A DNA stretch of 64,000 nucleotides, from NCBI GenBank assembly GCA_026874595.1, contig CM049310.1, positions 37,153,558-37,217,557 of the forward strand. Reading direction: 5' to 3'. The DNA is from Sipunculus nudus. Taxonomy: Eukaryota; Annelida; Sipuncula; Golfingiida; Sipunculidae. A program made the position numbers and the translations under genes. The notes beneath the pieces are model-generated. The model ran no database searches, was not told where the DNA came from, and saw only the letters and a program-made list of their open reading frames with translations. Of the stretch, positions 1-21,744 are shown piece by piece. Position 1 is the stretch's first letter; each line of letters opens with the position of its first letter.

Positions 1-1311
1 ACAAGTTCGAAGGGACTAGCATTTGGAGACCAAATTTATGGGGTCAATACACTACTATTTTGTAGCTTTAACATGTGCTCATATGCCAAACAATAACTAC
101 ATAATACAAATCAGGTTATTTTCAAAAGCTTTTGCAACACGACTATATTAAAGTTGCATTTTCTTACAAGCGAGGACTCTGAAACACGCAGTCCGGCCGC
201 AAAAAAAATAAACATTTCTGTGTACGCTTAAAACAATTTTATTTTTATCATTTCATGACCAATTAGACCTGGTATTTTCTCTAAATTACTAAAACGATAA
301 GCAGACAAAATTCAAAGATATAGGAAACACATTTATTCCATTGGTTGCATATCATACTTGCAATATATGTCTGATAATGGCTGCAACTACGCGGAGTAAA
401 ACACAGAGACGGTTCTTCTGATGCGCTACAGAATGGCAACCCGCCAGTCCGCTACATGTAGCATGCGCGTTTAATCAACATCATCATCATTGTTCTCTGT
501 TCCTCCCCACCCCCGAGTTCCGGATCACCCTGGCCCAGTAAACCCCCATGCTACTGCTTCATAAAAACACTATATAGAAAGAAAATAATCAACTATACGT
601 CACACTTCACCATGAGATTTATTATTTCAATGATGTCATGCACTGTAAATGAAAAGTTGCTTGAAAACAAGGTCTTTTTTCTGGTTTGAATGTACTACAA
701 AAACAGTACAGGTGGTACAAGCATCTATGCATTTAGCCTCTAACTTCTAAGCTCCAACATCAACTACATTTCACCTGGTAGTGAGAATACAAATAACAAA
801 TGACATCAACACATGTTCATATAAAGGAAGCGATCATGTTAGTTGCTTGTCGGTATAATATTATCCCTATGTGATGTCGTCGAAGTACGATGGCAGGGCG
901 TGCCTGTTATTGCAGAGTGCTCTGTCATGAAATCCCGTAATAATGATAATAATAGTTTAAAATTTTGGATAATTTTTATTAATCACCCGCTGAATATGAC
1001 TGTGCGGTCCCCAGCTGTGTGTGGCTATGAGAAAGTGAAAGCACGCACCCTGCCGGTAAGACACCAAGAACCAAACACACGGGGTAGTCTAGTAGTCCGC
1101 AGGGGGTTCCATTTGTAAGTCGTGGGAGGAAGCTGCAGACTGGACAATGATGAATGAAAAAGAATTTGTCGAGTCAGCAATAATGATCATGTAACACTGG
1201 TTGTTTCCAAGTTAATTCGAGCTGGCTCTCGCGCCCGAAGGAGAAGTCCCACATTAGTTTATCATGTTCTATCTCTGTGGCTGAATGAGGCAGCCGCAGT
1301 TACGGTGGCTC
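1..1311 (-). other. 14-3-3 3' untranslated region and downstream sequence
   Basis: This follows the 14-3-3 stop codon on the minus strand. Candidate AATAAA signals on the minus strand lie at 618-623, 332-337 and 238-243; I cannot tell which is used, or whether the transcript runs past the window edge. No coding exon is supported here. A 91-codon open frame at 843-1118 on the other strand has no recognisable domain and is treated as chance. Confidence 0.5.
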
Positions 1312-12036
<10,725 letters not shown>

Positions 12037-12130
12037 TTCTGCAGTTGTCAAATGGCTAAGACTATAAAACGAAGCTCAAAGGATGAACTCGCGTTAATTC
12101 TACTCCGAAGGGGCAAAATGGCGGAATGAC
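12037..12130 (-). promoter_or_regulatory. 14-3-3 5' UTR and proximal promoter with YY1-like motif
   Basis: Immediately upstream of the 14-3-3 start codon. An AAAATGGCGG motif at 12115-12124 (plus-strand reading) matches the YY1 consensus often seen close to start sites of housekeeping genes. The transcription start is not determined, so the motif may lie in the 5' UTR or the promoter. Confidence 0.35.
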
Positions 12131-13488
12131 GGCACCGCTTCACTGACAAACACCTCCGAAAATCAATGCGCCACAGTTAATCTAGTCATGCCTTCAGTAC
12201 TTCAAGTTTGCAATATTTATTTTGAAATAATAGTAAAAAATAGCAAAAATGATTAAAAACACTGTGCAAAACGTCTCATTATATCTGCAATTTGATACAA
12301 TTTATGGACCGAAAAAATAGTTCTGCGCATTAAAGTAGGCCGTCCTTGGATTCGATGGCCCGGTCAGGGGACCACGTTTTCAATTCAAGGTGGACTGACG
12401 TCAAGGTTACCGGGTTCCAACATGTATACGAAAAGAAAGAGGAATTCTGAGAAATTGCGTGCGGCTTGAGATGACTCAATATGTTCATTTGTTGTTCTTA
12501 TTGAAAAAAATATGGTAATATTCTTTTATATTATAAAGATTTAATTTTATATATGTACAAAGAATATATCCCTTGTAAATGCTACCAAACATAACCCCAA
12601 AATTTACTTTTCAATTGAGTTAGTCTGAGATCATTATTTTCCATGATGTTTATATATATCAGTATTAATTGTAAATTTCTGGTTTTGCAGTTATGGTCTG
12701 TTTCCGGGCATAAAATGTAAATAAAAAATACATACTGCATAATAACGGTGACTTTAAATAGAAGATTCATTAGCAACAACACAGTTAATTAACCCAAATA
12801 AATTGATATCAGTACTATGAATGGTCTGATTTGCAATATATATTAATTATGTATGTATATTGAAAATGGCAAGTAAAATATGTCTTTTACATGATATTGC
12901 ATGATTTAATAGGAAATTAAACAAAAAAAAAACAAGAAATATATATATAAGCGTAAAGGCTGTTTTTGTAAATTCAAGCAAACTGCACATACATAAATAT
13001 GTACGGTGATTTATGATTGCAACACATGAAACCCTTTTAAAGGGGCCAATTCCGATATCTGATGTCTGTTAACATAAAAATTGATAATCTACGTACACAA
13101 TCTTGATAATACCACTGGTATATTTTCCAGAAAGACATTAGCTATTCCCGCAGATCTTTTCTTGAACAAATGCATGGTTGGACAGTGTATCAGAAGAGGA
13201 AGATGACAAAGCTAAAGTAGGCACGGATTGATCAGTTTAAGAGACGGTACAAGGGAGATACAATTAACTTTTCAGGTCTGCAATGATTTACTTAAAGATA
13301 TTTGTATGAACACAAAGAATAAAATGTACACCACAAATGGTATACCCAAATGACATTTTTCCCAGTTGAACCTATAGTATATATTTTTTTTTATAATATG
13401 CATGTTTACTATCTGCTTTTAGATAAACAAGCTAGTAAATATAGACCTCCGTCACTTACATCAAAAGAAATTTTCTAAGCAGAAATTA

Positions 13489-13490
<2 letters not shown>

Positions 13491-13548
<58 letters not shown>

Positions 13549-13549
13549 C
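13491..13549. repeat. (TA)n microsatellite
   Basis: About 59 bp of TA with one CA interruption. Confidence 0.97.
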
Positions 13550-13683
13550 AGTTCATTAATACGTTCGCAGAGTACCGCAAAAATGAAAAATATAACTTCT
13601 ACATGCATGCAGATAAGGCAGATGAATCGCTGTTTTTATGTACGACAGTAGACACCATTCCCCTTTCACTGAATAGATAACCG

Positions 13684-13685
<2 letters not shown>

Positions 13686-13739
<54 letters not shown>
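13686..13739. repeat. (TA)n microsatellite
   Basis: Uninterrupted TA repeat of about 54 bp, 136 bp from the previous tract. Confidence 0.97.
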
Positions 13740-13742
<3 letters not shown>

Positions 13743-14066
13743 GCCAAATGATTTTTGGGATGCATTTTTGTATGTATTTCGGCCAATGTTTAGGGGTATA
13801 ATTTATATATAGGAATTACTGTTCACTTACATACACCCTTAATTGTACTTCACATTATCGACTTCTATCTCAAATTAAGTCCGAATGATAAGAACTTAAT
13901 TAAACCCTATAAAACAGGCTCAAATTATCCACTGAAAGACACGAGACACATATCGGCATACAAAAAAAGACCTTTTCAGCAAAATAATGATATAAAATTA
14001 TGGAACACCAGCTGTATATTCTTCCATGGATAGCCTCATGTATATGTTAACAAGCTTTGCTTAGAC

Positions 14067-14327
14067 ATATCCTGAATCGCTACACCAGAGGGGAGCACTG
14101 TATCTTGGTCCAATCAGATGAGAACCTGTGCTGGAAGACAAAACGGCCATTCTCTCTGAGCCTGTTCAAACGGTTACCGGGGCGATTAGCTGTCACTCAA
14201 AACGAAATGAACAACATTAGCTCCGCGAGTATTCCTCGCTTGGCTTGTAAACCGTTTTGTCCTCCAGCACAGTCTCGTCTGATTGGACCAAAATACAGTG
14301 CTCCCCTCTGGTGTAGAGGTTCAGGAT
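14067..14327. mobile_element. Foldback element (MITE) with about 76-bp inverted arms
   Basis: The arms 14067-14146 and 14252-14327 are imperfect inverted complements around a 105-bp spacer. The left arm reads TATCCTGAATCGCTACACC and the right arm ends as its complement in GGTGTAGAGGTTCAGGATA. Both carry AGAGGGGAGCACTGTAT and GACAAAACGG or their complements. Outer ends TA-TCCTGAA and TTCAGGA-TA would fit a TA target duplication, as in Tc1/mariner-type MITEs. There is no transposase. An open frame across it is a by-product. Confidence 0.75.
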
Positions 14328-14470
14328 ACGAGGTCATAACAAATAGTGCTTACGATATATATATAGTGACCTATAGGTAAAGCGCTGTGTAAAGAGAGTA
14401 ATCATACGTACGTTTTTTAAGCAGAAAACGACCCGCCACCTGGTGACTAAATGTATCATAAACGTTCAGA

Positions 14471-14527
14471 CCAGGCAGCGGGAAAATTATTTGCTTCTTT
14501 AGAAGCGCAATATTTCCGCTGCCTCGG
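14471..14527. repeat. Imperfect palindrome of about 57 bp
   Basis: AGGCAGCGGGAAAATTATTT and the complement of AAATATTTCCGCTGCCT pair around a TTCT/AGAA centre, giving a near-continuous hairpin with a few mismatches and no loop of note. It may be another small foldback element next to the 14067-14327 one. Confidence 0.5.
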
Positions 14528-14996
14528 GAGCATATCGGTCTTTTGGATAATAATGACCCTGTATTCTCAACAGAACACACTATAGGTATAATATGCAAAC
14601 TATTTAGGCCGCCTAAGGGTAATGATTAACTTTTATAACATCACCATGCATGTAAATTCCAAATCAGATTAGTAATTTAATTTTAACAAAAGTTCTTTAT
14701 GTCATCCGGCTGCAGCTATATAATTATGATGCATGTGTATATATGGTATCCCATTGGGGTGTAACAATACATCGAATATTCGAAGCATTTAATTGCAAGC
14801 CCCCGATTAAATTGCAATCGAATATTAACCTCTGAATCGACTCATTTCAATTATTATATTTTTGCATGTCCCATCCAGAAGTCCGCTGTGAGCTCTCAAA
14901 ACAGTTTGAGATGACGAAGTCCTTTACCGTGCACATGTATATCTTATACCTAAATCTACTTTAAACGTTCGCTGGAGGACCACTCCATTTGCATAT

Positions 14997-16121
14997 TGTC
15001 ACCCCTAACTTAACGTGAAAACTTTACAACGGATATATCCTATAAAACCATACGATGGGTTTACGCTCGCCACTTGATTTCACTCATCAAGAAATTAGAT
15101 CCCGGTCATTACAGGTGACATTTCCAGGTTCTTTTAAGGACGTGTATTAAAATACCAGACAATCATACACCCAGATCAATAGAAACTATGAGACATCAGG
15201 TTAAATTCACAAATATAATTCAAGACAATACTTACAGAGACACCAATGTGAGTGTGTGCGTTGATGTGTCAATACGACAGTTCTTCACATTAAAATTACA
15301 GGATATTTTACTGAGTCCATGGTTTGTATAAAAAAACCATAAAGTCCAGTTCCTTCAGAGATCTCTGGTTACTGTTTTGTGTAGAATCTAGCGTATGGTT
15401 AGTACCATATAGATCTAGTCTTTCTGAGTTTAGCGATCTTCAACTGATCTTGCTTGTCTGCGACCAGGGTAGGTTTACGTTCACATGCATGCAATAACGC
15501 TCTTTGTTTATGTAGAGCTTAGAGTCCTTGACCTTGCTCGTGTAGCAACGGTTTCACGGCTTACGGCGGTTATGTATCTAGGTCAAGCTGAACTAGGCCG
15601 GCAGGTGACGAGCGCGCTCTCTCTATATCGCCAATACGAAGCTCTTTCGGCAGCACGGCTGAGTTCTCATGAGCTGGGTCCTTGCTTCATGTAGAAGCTT
15701 GCTTCTATGCCGTTCCAGGCGTTTCAATGTTCCTACTCCCGTGCGTGCGTGCTGCCACCTCAAGCTTCAAGACCCAACTGAAGGCAGCTTCCAGCGTCTC
15801 TCCCTGAACTCTGACGTCACAATCGTCGTCACAATACGGCGATCCGGTTCTCTGATTGGCTTATTTCTCAAGTGTCCCATATAAGGATATATGTGACCTA
15901 GTTTGACTGTTAGCGTCACCTTGGCGACCCACATACCAGAATTAATACACTCAATGCGTGACACAGATAAAATCAGCTGATTGCCGATGGGATTTCATAT
16001 ATATACAATCAAGACCTGTCAACGCTTTAGGAAGACGCTTCACGTCAATACCAATAGAGAACTGACTTCGTTAAACTATGATACAAAACACCGTACTTAT
16101 TGTCACCGATTTCTGGTGACA
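14997..16121 (-). repeat. 3' LTR (left copy)
   Basis: A 1125-bp direct repeat of 20620-21744 at a constant offset of 5623. The ends TGTCACC and GGTGACA are perfect 7-bp inverted repeats. The only difference I found from the other LTR is C at 15937 against T at 21560. Short open frames inside it occur in both LTRs and are not genes. Confidence 0.95.
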
Positions 16122-16124
16122 TCA

Positions 16125-16136
16125 CCCCCTCCTTTT
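16125..16136 (-). promoter_or_regulatory. Polypurine tract of the LTR element
   Basis: On the minus strand AAAAGGAGGGGG followed by TGA directly precedes the 3' LTR start TGTCACC. The position and composition are those of a plus-strand DNA synthesis primer. Confidence 0.75.
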
Positions 16137-16341
16137 AAGGAAAATACACAGTATTTTCTCGATACATCGTATCGTTCTATCTTACAGGGTCCAGCTAAAC
16201 ATATTTACATGTAGCAATACATAGCAATACATAAGGGTCATGTAACAAGTTGTCATTAGTACATGCCCACGGTCTATGACACGGGGCAAAATCTTGTACA
16301 TGTTTAGACTTAACTGGCTAAACATTATAGCTCATTACATC
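16137..16341 (-). other. 3' non-coding region of the LTR element
   Basis: A short untranslated interval between the RNase H stop and the polypurine tract. No envelope-like frame is present. Confidence 0.7.
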
Positions 16342-16939
16342 CTAACACTCAGGCAGTCTGCTAAGAAAATCAGGTCCATGGTTTAGTTTACCTGACACTG
16401 CTTCAATATCAAATCTAAACTCTTGTAGAACCAGTGCCCATCTCATTACTCTCTTATTAGCACATTTTGATTTGCTAATACACTTTAATGGTTTGTGGTC
16501 GGTCTGAATGGTGAACGGTCTACAAGCCAGGTACATCTCAAATTTCTGTACAGACCATACAATTGCTAATGACTCTTTCTCGATGGTGGAGTAATTTCTC
16601 TCCCTGGGCAATAGTTTACGACTGGCATAAGCTACTTGGTGCATGATCCCCTCGTGTCTTTGCATCAGGATACAGCCAATACCCACATCAGATGCATCAC
16701 ATTTCAAATAAAATCGTTTACTGAAATCAGGTAGCTTCAGTATGGGAGGGTCTGACAGTTTAGCCTTTAGAGAACAGTACGCGTTCTCGTGTACGGGTTT
16801 CCAGTCTAGTTTGTTAGGTTGACCTTTACGCGTTAGATCAGTCAAGGGCACCGCTATTTCTGCATAGTTTGGCACGAATTTTCGATAGTACCCTGTAAGA
16901 CCTAGGAATGCTCGCAAAGCCTTCTTTGTCTTAGGTCTA
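16342..16939 (-). pseudogene. C-terminal reverse transcriptase remnant and RNase H of the LTR element
   Basis: The frame opens just before RPKTKKALRAFLGLTGYYRK, the RT thumb/connection motif of gypsy elements, and runs through RNase H to LSRLPEC and a stop. RNase H acidic residues are in place: Asp in LKCDASDVGIG, Glu in IEKESLAIVW, Asp in IQTDHKPLK and Asp in NHGPDFLSR. Everything N-terminal to the connection, including the palm with the catalytic aspartate pair, is missing. The frame is shifted by one relative to the integrase frame upstream. The deletion probably removed several hundred base pairs, judged from family gene length. Confidence 0.9.
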
Positions 16940-17914
16940 TCAGTGCTCTGTTTCCCCGTCTACACCGTCAGGATCATGTATAGAATCAGGTGCGCCCTTG
17001 GCTACCGCTGCCAGAATATGCTGGGGCTCGTTTCTAGCATGGTACCGTTTCAGCATATTCACGTGGAAGGTTTTAACCTTATCGCCAATCTTAATCCGAT
17101 AGTCTAAGTCCCCAACCCTGTTTACAATAGTATAGGGGCCTTTCCACTGTACCATTAATTTGTTCCGCTCCGTCGGGAGTAACAACAAAACTTCGTCTCC
17201 GGCCTCAAACCTGCGCGTGCATTTACCTCTATCATATAACAGTCTGTGTCTGTTCGCTGATTTGTTCAATGCCTCTCTAGCTAACGCGCATGTGTCGCTT
17301 AGTTTGTCTTGTAGGTCCAGGACGTATTGGTACGTGGTTTTAGTCTCGACGCTAGTATCTCGCTTGGTCCACAGATCCCTTAGAATCCGCATCGGTCCTC
17401 TAACGATCCTACCATAGAGCAACTCAAAGGGTGAGAACCCTGTGCTCTCATGTGGCGCTTCTCGGTACGCAAAAAGCACGGCGCTGAGGTACCGATCCAA
17501 ATCTCGCGGTCTTTCCTCGCACATCCGTTTCAACATTAACTTTAACGTTCCATTGAATCTCTCCACCATTCCGTTGCACATAGGATGGTAAGGAGTAGTG
17601 GTGAGCTGTCTTACAGACAAAACCCGGCTAACTTCTCGCATGAGGTCTGACGTAAATTGTGTTCCCATGTCAGTAAGCACCTCTGACGGCACTCCTAACC
17701 GCGCATAAATATCAACTAGCGCATCAGCCACAGAGACTGTATCTATGTTCTTTAAAGCAACAGCCTCCGGATATCTAGTGGCATAATCCATAACGGTCAG
17801 AATATACCTGTGACCTCTCTCAGACGCTGGATGGATCGGCCCAACCAGATCCATCGAAATTCTACGCCAGGGCTCATCAATTAATGGCATCTGGCCTAAC
17901 GTAGCTTCAGGCAC
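16940..17914 (-). pseudogene. Integrase core and C-terminal domain of the LTR element
   Basis: An open frame that continues integrase after the frameshift. The DDE catalytic residues are visible: Asp in MDLVGPIHPASERG, Asp in VLTDMGTQFTS and Glu in NGMVERFNGTLK. A C-terminal region with QWKGPYTIV (GPY/F-type) and KVKTFHVNMLKRYH follows, then an acidic linker ending DGETEH and a stop. Codons upstream of the annotated ATG supply the CXXC of the zinc finger in this frame. In Gmr1-like elements this linker leads into RT; here it leads within about 20 bases into the C-terminal end of RT. Confidence 0.9.
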
Positions 17915-19893
17915 CTTGCCTTTCGGTATGGTTTTCTGGCAAATGGGACAGGACTTGCAAAACTCAGCAATGTCATCCCTTTCCAGAAAAACTGAGTTCT
18001 CACGCGGTCGTGCGTTTTGTCTATGCCCTGATGGCCCGCCATAACCGCTTCATGGCCCATCCTCATTACGTCGTACCGTAACGTCTGAGGTACCACCACT
18101 CGAGATCCATCTTGATCTCCCCGTTTATCACTCACAACCCGAACTAAATATCCGTCCTCAATTCTAAATGGACTATCATTTCTAGCCTCTCTAGGTAGCC
18201 TCCAATACGGCGCTAAAGACCCATCCTCCTCCTGCGCCTTCAAAAATTCGGCCGGACTCACATCGGCAACTGGGCTTGCAACATTCAAGCTACGCGTCGG
18301 TATCTGTTTCTCTCGTGCAGCGCTCCGTGTCTCCACCGCGGACGACACCTCCTTTTGTGACTCTACACCGTCACACACTATGCCTGAGGACCGCTCAGAC
18401 TTCCACGTCGGGTCCGGATCATACAGATCACGCGCTCCCGCTACGTTACCTAGCGCTAAATCACATACAGCATCCCCGACCACCATTGCCTCGATAGTAC
18501 CGACAAGGTACGCACAGTCCACATTAATCCTAGCCATAGAAAATTGTCTTACAGACCCGTCGAACAACCTACACTCGACCTGGTGTCCGGTGAACTGATT
18601 CGGCTCCACGTACGACTCACGTATTCCTGCCGAGGAACATCCCGAATCCCGCAGCACCCTCGCTGACTTACCATTCACCAGCCCTTCACACACAGGTAAC
18701 GAGATTCCGCCTTCTGTCTGGGCAGCAAATCCTAACGACTGACTCGGACTCTCTACTTCCGGTTTCACCGCACCGACTGTCTCCGTTTCCGCCTCGACTA
18801 CTGCCATTGACATAGTCTCCGGTTTCTGTTTTGGGTTATACGGGGGGCTAAAATTAGTCCTATACCTCTGCTGATCGCCAGCAGCACGCCCTACTTGAGG
18901 GGAAGACCTAGGCCTCGACCGGGCACTAGTCTTACATTCCCGCGCCTTATGTCCCAGTTCATTACATAAATAACATCTGATGCCTCCTGATGGCTTAAAT
19001 GTCTGACCGTCCGGACTGCGCTCAACCTCTCGCTTCTCTCTAGGCTGAGATACCGGTTGCGCTGGACGCGGCACATTATTGCCATAACGAGGACCTGCTG
19101 TAAGGCTGTGTACACCGTGAGCCTCCGTATAACTCTCGGCTAAGTCTACCATACTATCAAAGTCACGACACCGTCTCTCTTTCAAAAACATAGAGAGATC
19201 CCTACTACAGCAGTTTACGAACTGCTCACACATCAACAGGTTAACTACCCCGTCGTAGTCACCTCCGACCCCTGCCATCCCTATCCAATGGTCTAGGTAT
19301 CCACTCAGTCTCACCGCAAACTGACTCGGCGTTTCGCCTCGCTCAGGCCTACAAGTCCGAAACTTGTGTCGATAACCCTCTTCGGTCATTTGGTATCGCT
19401 TTAACAAGGCTATCTTTAACTTATCGTAATCCATGGCCTCACTAACCGATAACTGTGTGTAAGTCCCTAGCGCCTTACCCCGCAGTAACGGACTCAGGTG
19501 TAACGCCCAATTCTCCCTATCATAGCCTTGACATACAGCTAACCGTTCAAATCGCTCAAGAAACGCATCTAGCTGATCGTGAGCCTCATCAAAAGGTGGA
19601 AGCTGGATTTTCGGGAATACATCCCTACTTCTCTCTTCTTTAACCCCAGAGTCAGACTTTAACCTTAGAACCTCTAATTTGTGGGCTCTAGCCTCTCGCT
19701 CGCGCTCTAATTCCCACTGCTCACGCTCTAATTCCCGCTCTAATTCCCGCTGTTCCTTCTCTATTTCACGTTGCCTAGCTCTTTCCTCACGTTCCTCATC
19801 CGCACGCCGTCTAGCCTCAACATAATCTTGTAAAGCCTGGTCCTTAAGCCCCAAGGCCTGTCCGCATCTAACAAGTGACTCTAACGTTTCCAT
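17896..19893 (-). pseudogene. gag, protease and integrase zinc-finger region of the LTR element
   Basis: A 665-codon open frame from the ATG of METLESLVRCG. Residues about 25-80 are a Glu/Arg-rich coiled coil, followed by a gag capsid-like region. A CX2CX4HX4C zinc knuckle (CYLCNELGHKAREC) lies near residue 305. A retropepsin-like RDSGCSS lies near residue 413, and after a linker the integrase N-terminal HH pair (GHEAVMAGHQG) near 611. The frame shifts just after FFWKGM near 17985, before the CXXC half of the integrase zinc finger, so the last 27 or so residues are out of frame. Integrase follows protease directly, with no RT between them. The frameshift makes this copy defective. Confidence 0.9.
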
Positions 19894-20598
19894 GGTAACG
19901 CTCTAACCTAGTAAGATTCCAGTATCTAGTAATATCCGCTCTTAAAAATCCGTAAATACGTACTGTTAAAGCCAACCTAACGAACCGGCGGTATCCGTAC
20001 AATAACACTACGGTAGCTCTACGCATCAAAATTCTACTTATACGGACGGACGGACGGAAGGTCGGACGAAGGGTCAGACGGATGGACGGATGGATATCAA
20101 GATATCAATAAACACCATGCACCTATGATTACCATGCCAATCGGGAGGGGTAAACTTACCTGTCAAGAGACCCCTACCACGTGACCAATCACAAACTAGT
20201 GTAGAAAAAATTATACCAGGGCATATCTAACAACATCAAAAATTTTCACTCTAATCTGGGTTTATATCAACCCAATAATGATGTCCAGGTATCACTGAAC
20301 TAGCATTACTCACAAAACATGCATGTGTTCTAGCCAAATCTACAAGGTATATGCCGATCTTGAAACAATGTTGTGCTTCAGGTAATATTCTCACTGAATA
20401 AATATTAACTCCTAACAGTGGGGTAATTTCATTGTGCAAGTATACACTACAACATCAGTTTGGTGTCATTTCCAATTATTAATTCAGATCAACTCTAGTT
20501 TGAGTATATGAATGTCTGGTTTCAGTACTGTTTTCTCAGTTCAAAACTTCTGAAACTTACTGTAATTAGCCAGTTTTTTTTTTAAAGGCTAATTATAT
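19894..20598 (-). other. 5' leader of the LTR element
   Basis: Non-coding sequence between the primer-binding site and the gag ATG. It includes a short GGAC(G/A)-type purine/pyrimidine repeat near 20045-20092 (on the plus strand, GGACGGACGGAAGG and variants). It may contain the packaging signal; no open frame of interest is present. Confidence 0.6.
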
Positions 20599-20614
20599 CC
20601 TGGCACGCTCGCCA
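20599..20614 (-). promoter_or_regulatory. Primer-binding site of the LTR element
   Basis: On the minus strand, five bases (TTGTA) after the LTR end, the sequence TGGCGAGCGTGCCAGG starts with TGG, as expected for pairing with a tRNA 3' CCA end. I could not name the tRNA. The site is itself partly palindromic (TGGC...GCCA). Confidence 0.6.
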
Positions 20615-20619
20615 TACAA

Positions 20620-21744
20620 TGTCACCCCTAACTTAACGTGAAAACTTTACAACGGATATATCCTATAAAACCATACGATGGGTTTACGCTCGCCACTTGA
20701 TTTCACTCATCAAGAAATTAGATCCCGGTCATTACAGGTGACATTTCCAGGTTCTTTTAAGGACGTGTATTAAAATACCAGACAATCATACACCCAGATC
20801 AATAGAAACTATGAGACATCAGGTTAAATTCACAAATATAATTCAAGACAATACTTACAGAGACACCAATGTGAGTGTGTGCGTTGATGTGTCAATACGA
20901 CAGTTCTTCACATTAAAATTACAGGATATTTTACTGAGTCCATGGTTTGTATAAAAAAACCATAAAGTCCAGTTCCTTCAGAGATCTCTGGTTACTGTTT
21001 TGTGTAGAATCTAGCGTATGGTTAGTACCATATAGATCTAGTCTTTCTGAGTTTAGCGATCTTCAACTGATCTTGCTTGTCTGCGACCAGGGTAGGTTTA
21101 CGTTCACATGCATGCAATAACGCTCTTTGTTTATGTAGAGCTTAGAGTCCTTGACCTTGCTCGTGTAGCAACGGTTTCACGGCTTACGGCGGTTATGTAT
21201 CTAGGTCAAGCTGAACTAGGCCGGCAGGTGACGAGCGCGCTCTCTCTATATCGCCAATACGAAGCTCTTTCGGCAGCACGGCTGAGTTCTCATGAGCTGG
21301 GTCCTTGCTTCATGTAGAAGCTTGCTTCTATGCCGTTCCAGGCGTTTCAATGTTCCTACTCCCGTGCGTGCGTGCTGCCACCTCAAGCTTCAAGACCCAA
21401 CTGAAGGCAGCTTCCAGCGTCTCTCCCTGAACTCTGACGTCACAATCGTCGTCACAATACGGCGATCCGGTTCTCTGATTGGCTTATTTCTCAAGTGTCC
21501 CATATAAGGATATATGTGACCTAGTTTGACTGTTAGCGTCACCTTGGCGACCCACATACTAGAATTAATACACTCAATGCGTGACACAGATAAAATCAGC
21601 TGATTGCCGATGGGATTTCATATATATACAATCAAGACCTGTCAACGCTTTAGGAAGACGCTTCACGTCAATACCAATAGAGAACTGACTTCGTTAAACT
21701 ATGATACAAAACACCGTACTTATTGTCACCGATTTCTGGTGACA
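20620..21744 (-). repeat. 5' LTR (right copy)
   Basis: The same 1125-bp sequence as 14997-16121 with one substitution. For the minus-strand element this is the promoter-bearing LTR. The target duplication CATAT follows directly at 21745-21749. Confidence 0.95.

Larger units (their letters stand above)
12131..14066. other. Intergenic region between 14-3-3 and the repeat cluster
   Basis: No gene is seen. The stretch contains two long (TA)n tracts at 13491-13549 and 13686-13739. A segment at 13033-13060 begins AAAGGGGCCAATTCCGAT and resembles the ends of dispersed non-autonomous DNA transposons, but no partner end is recognised. Confidence 0.6.
14997..21744 (-). mobile_element. LTR retrotransposon, Ty3/gypsy with Gmr1-like domain order, RT-deleted
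   Basis: A 6748-bp insertion flanked by the 5-bp direct repeat CATAT (14992-14996 and 21745-21749). Both 1125-bp LTRs begin TGTCACC and end GGTGACA. Reading on the minus strand the order is LTR, primer-binding site, gag with zinc knuckle, protease, integrase, C-terminal RT plus RNase H, polypurine tract, LTR. Putting integrase before RT/RNase H is the arrangement of Ty1/copia and of the Gmr1 group of Ty3/gypsy elements; the RNase H and GPY/F-type integrase features are gypsy-like. The fingers and palm of RT are absent and integrase is frameshifted, so the copy is non-autonomous. It lies between the divergent 14-3-3 and MRTO4 genes. Confidence 0.93.

Noticed and set aside
843-1118. 91-codon open frame on the plus strand
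   Set aside because: It lies opposite the 14-3-3 3' UTR and starts at a non-ATG codon (TTG); no domain, splice sites or repeat pattern supports coding.
15485-15884. Short frames in the LTR repeated at 21108-21507
   Set aside because: They are identical because the LTRs are identical; there is no domain and they run antisense to the element's genes.
17160-18598. Plus-strand frames over the retrotransposon
   Set aside because: Antisense shadows of integrase, protease and gag, which carry clear motifs on the minus strand.
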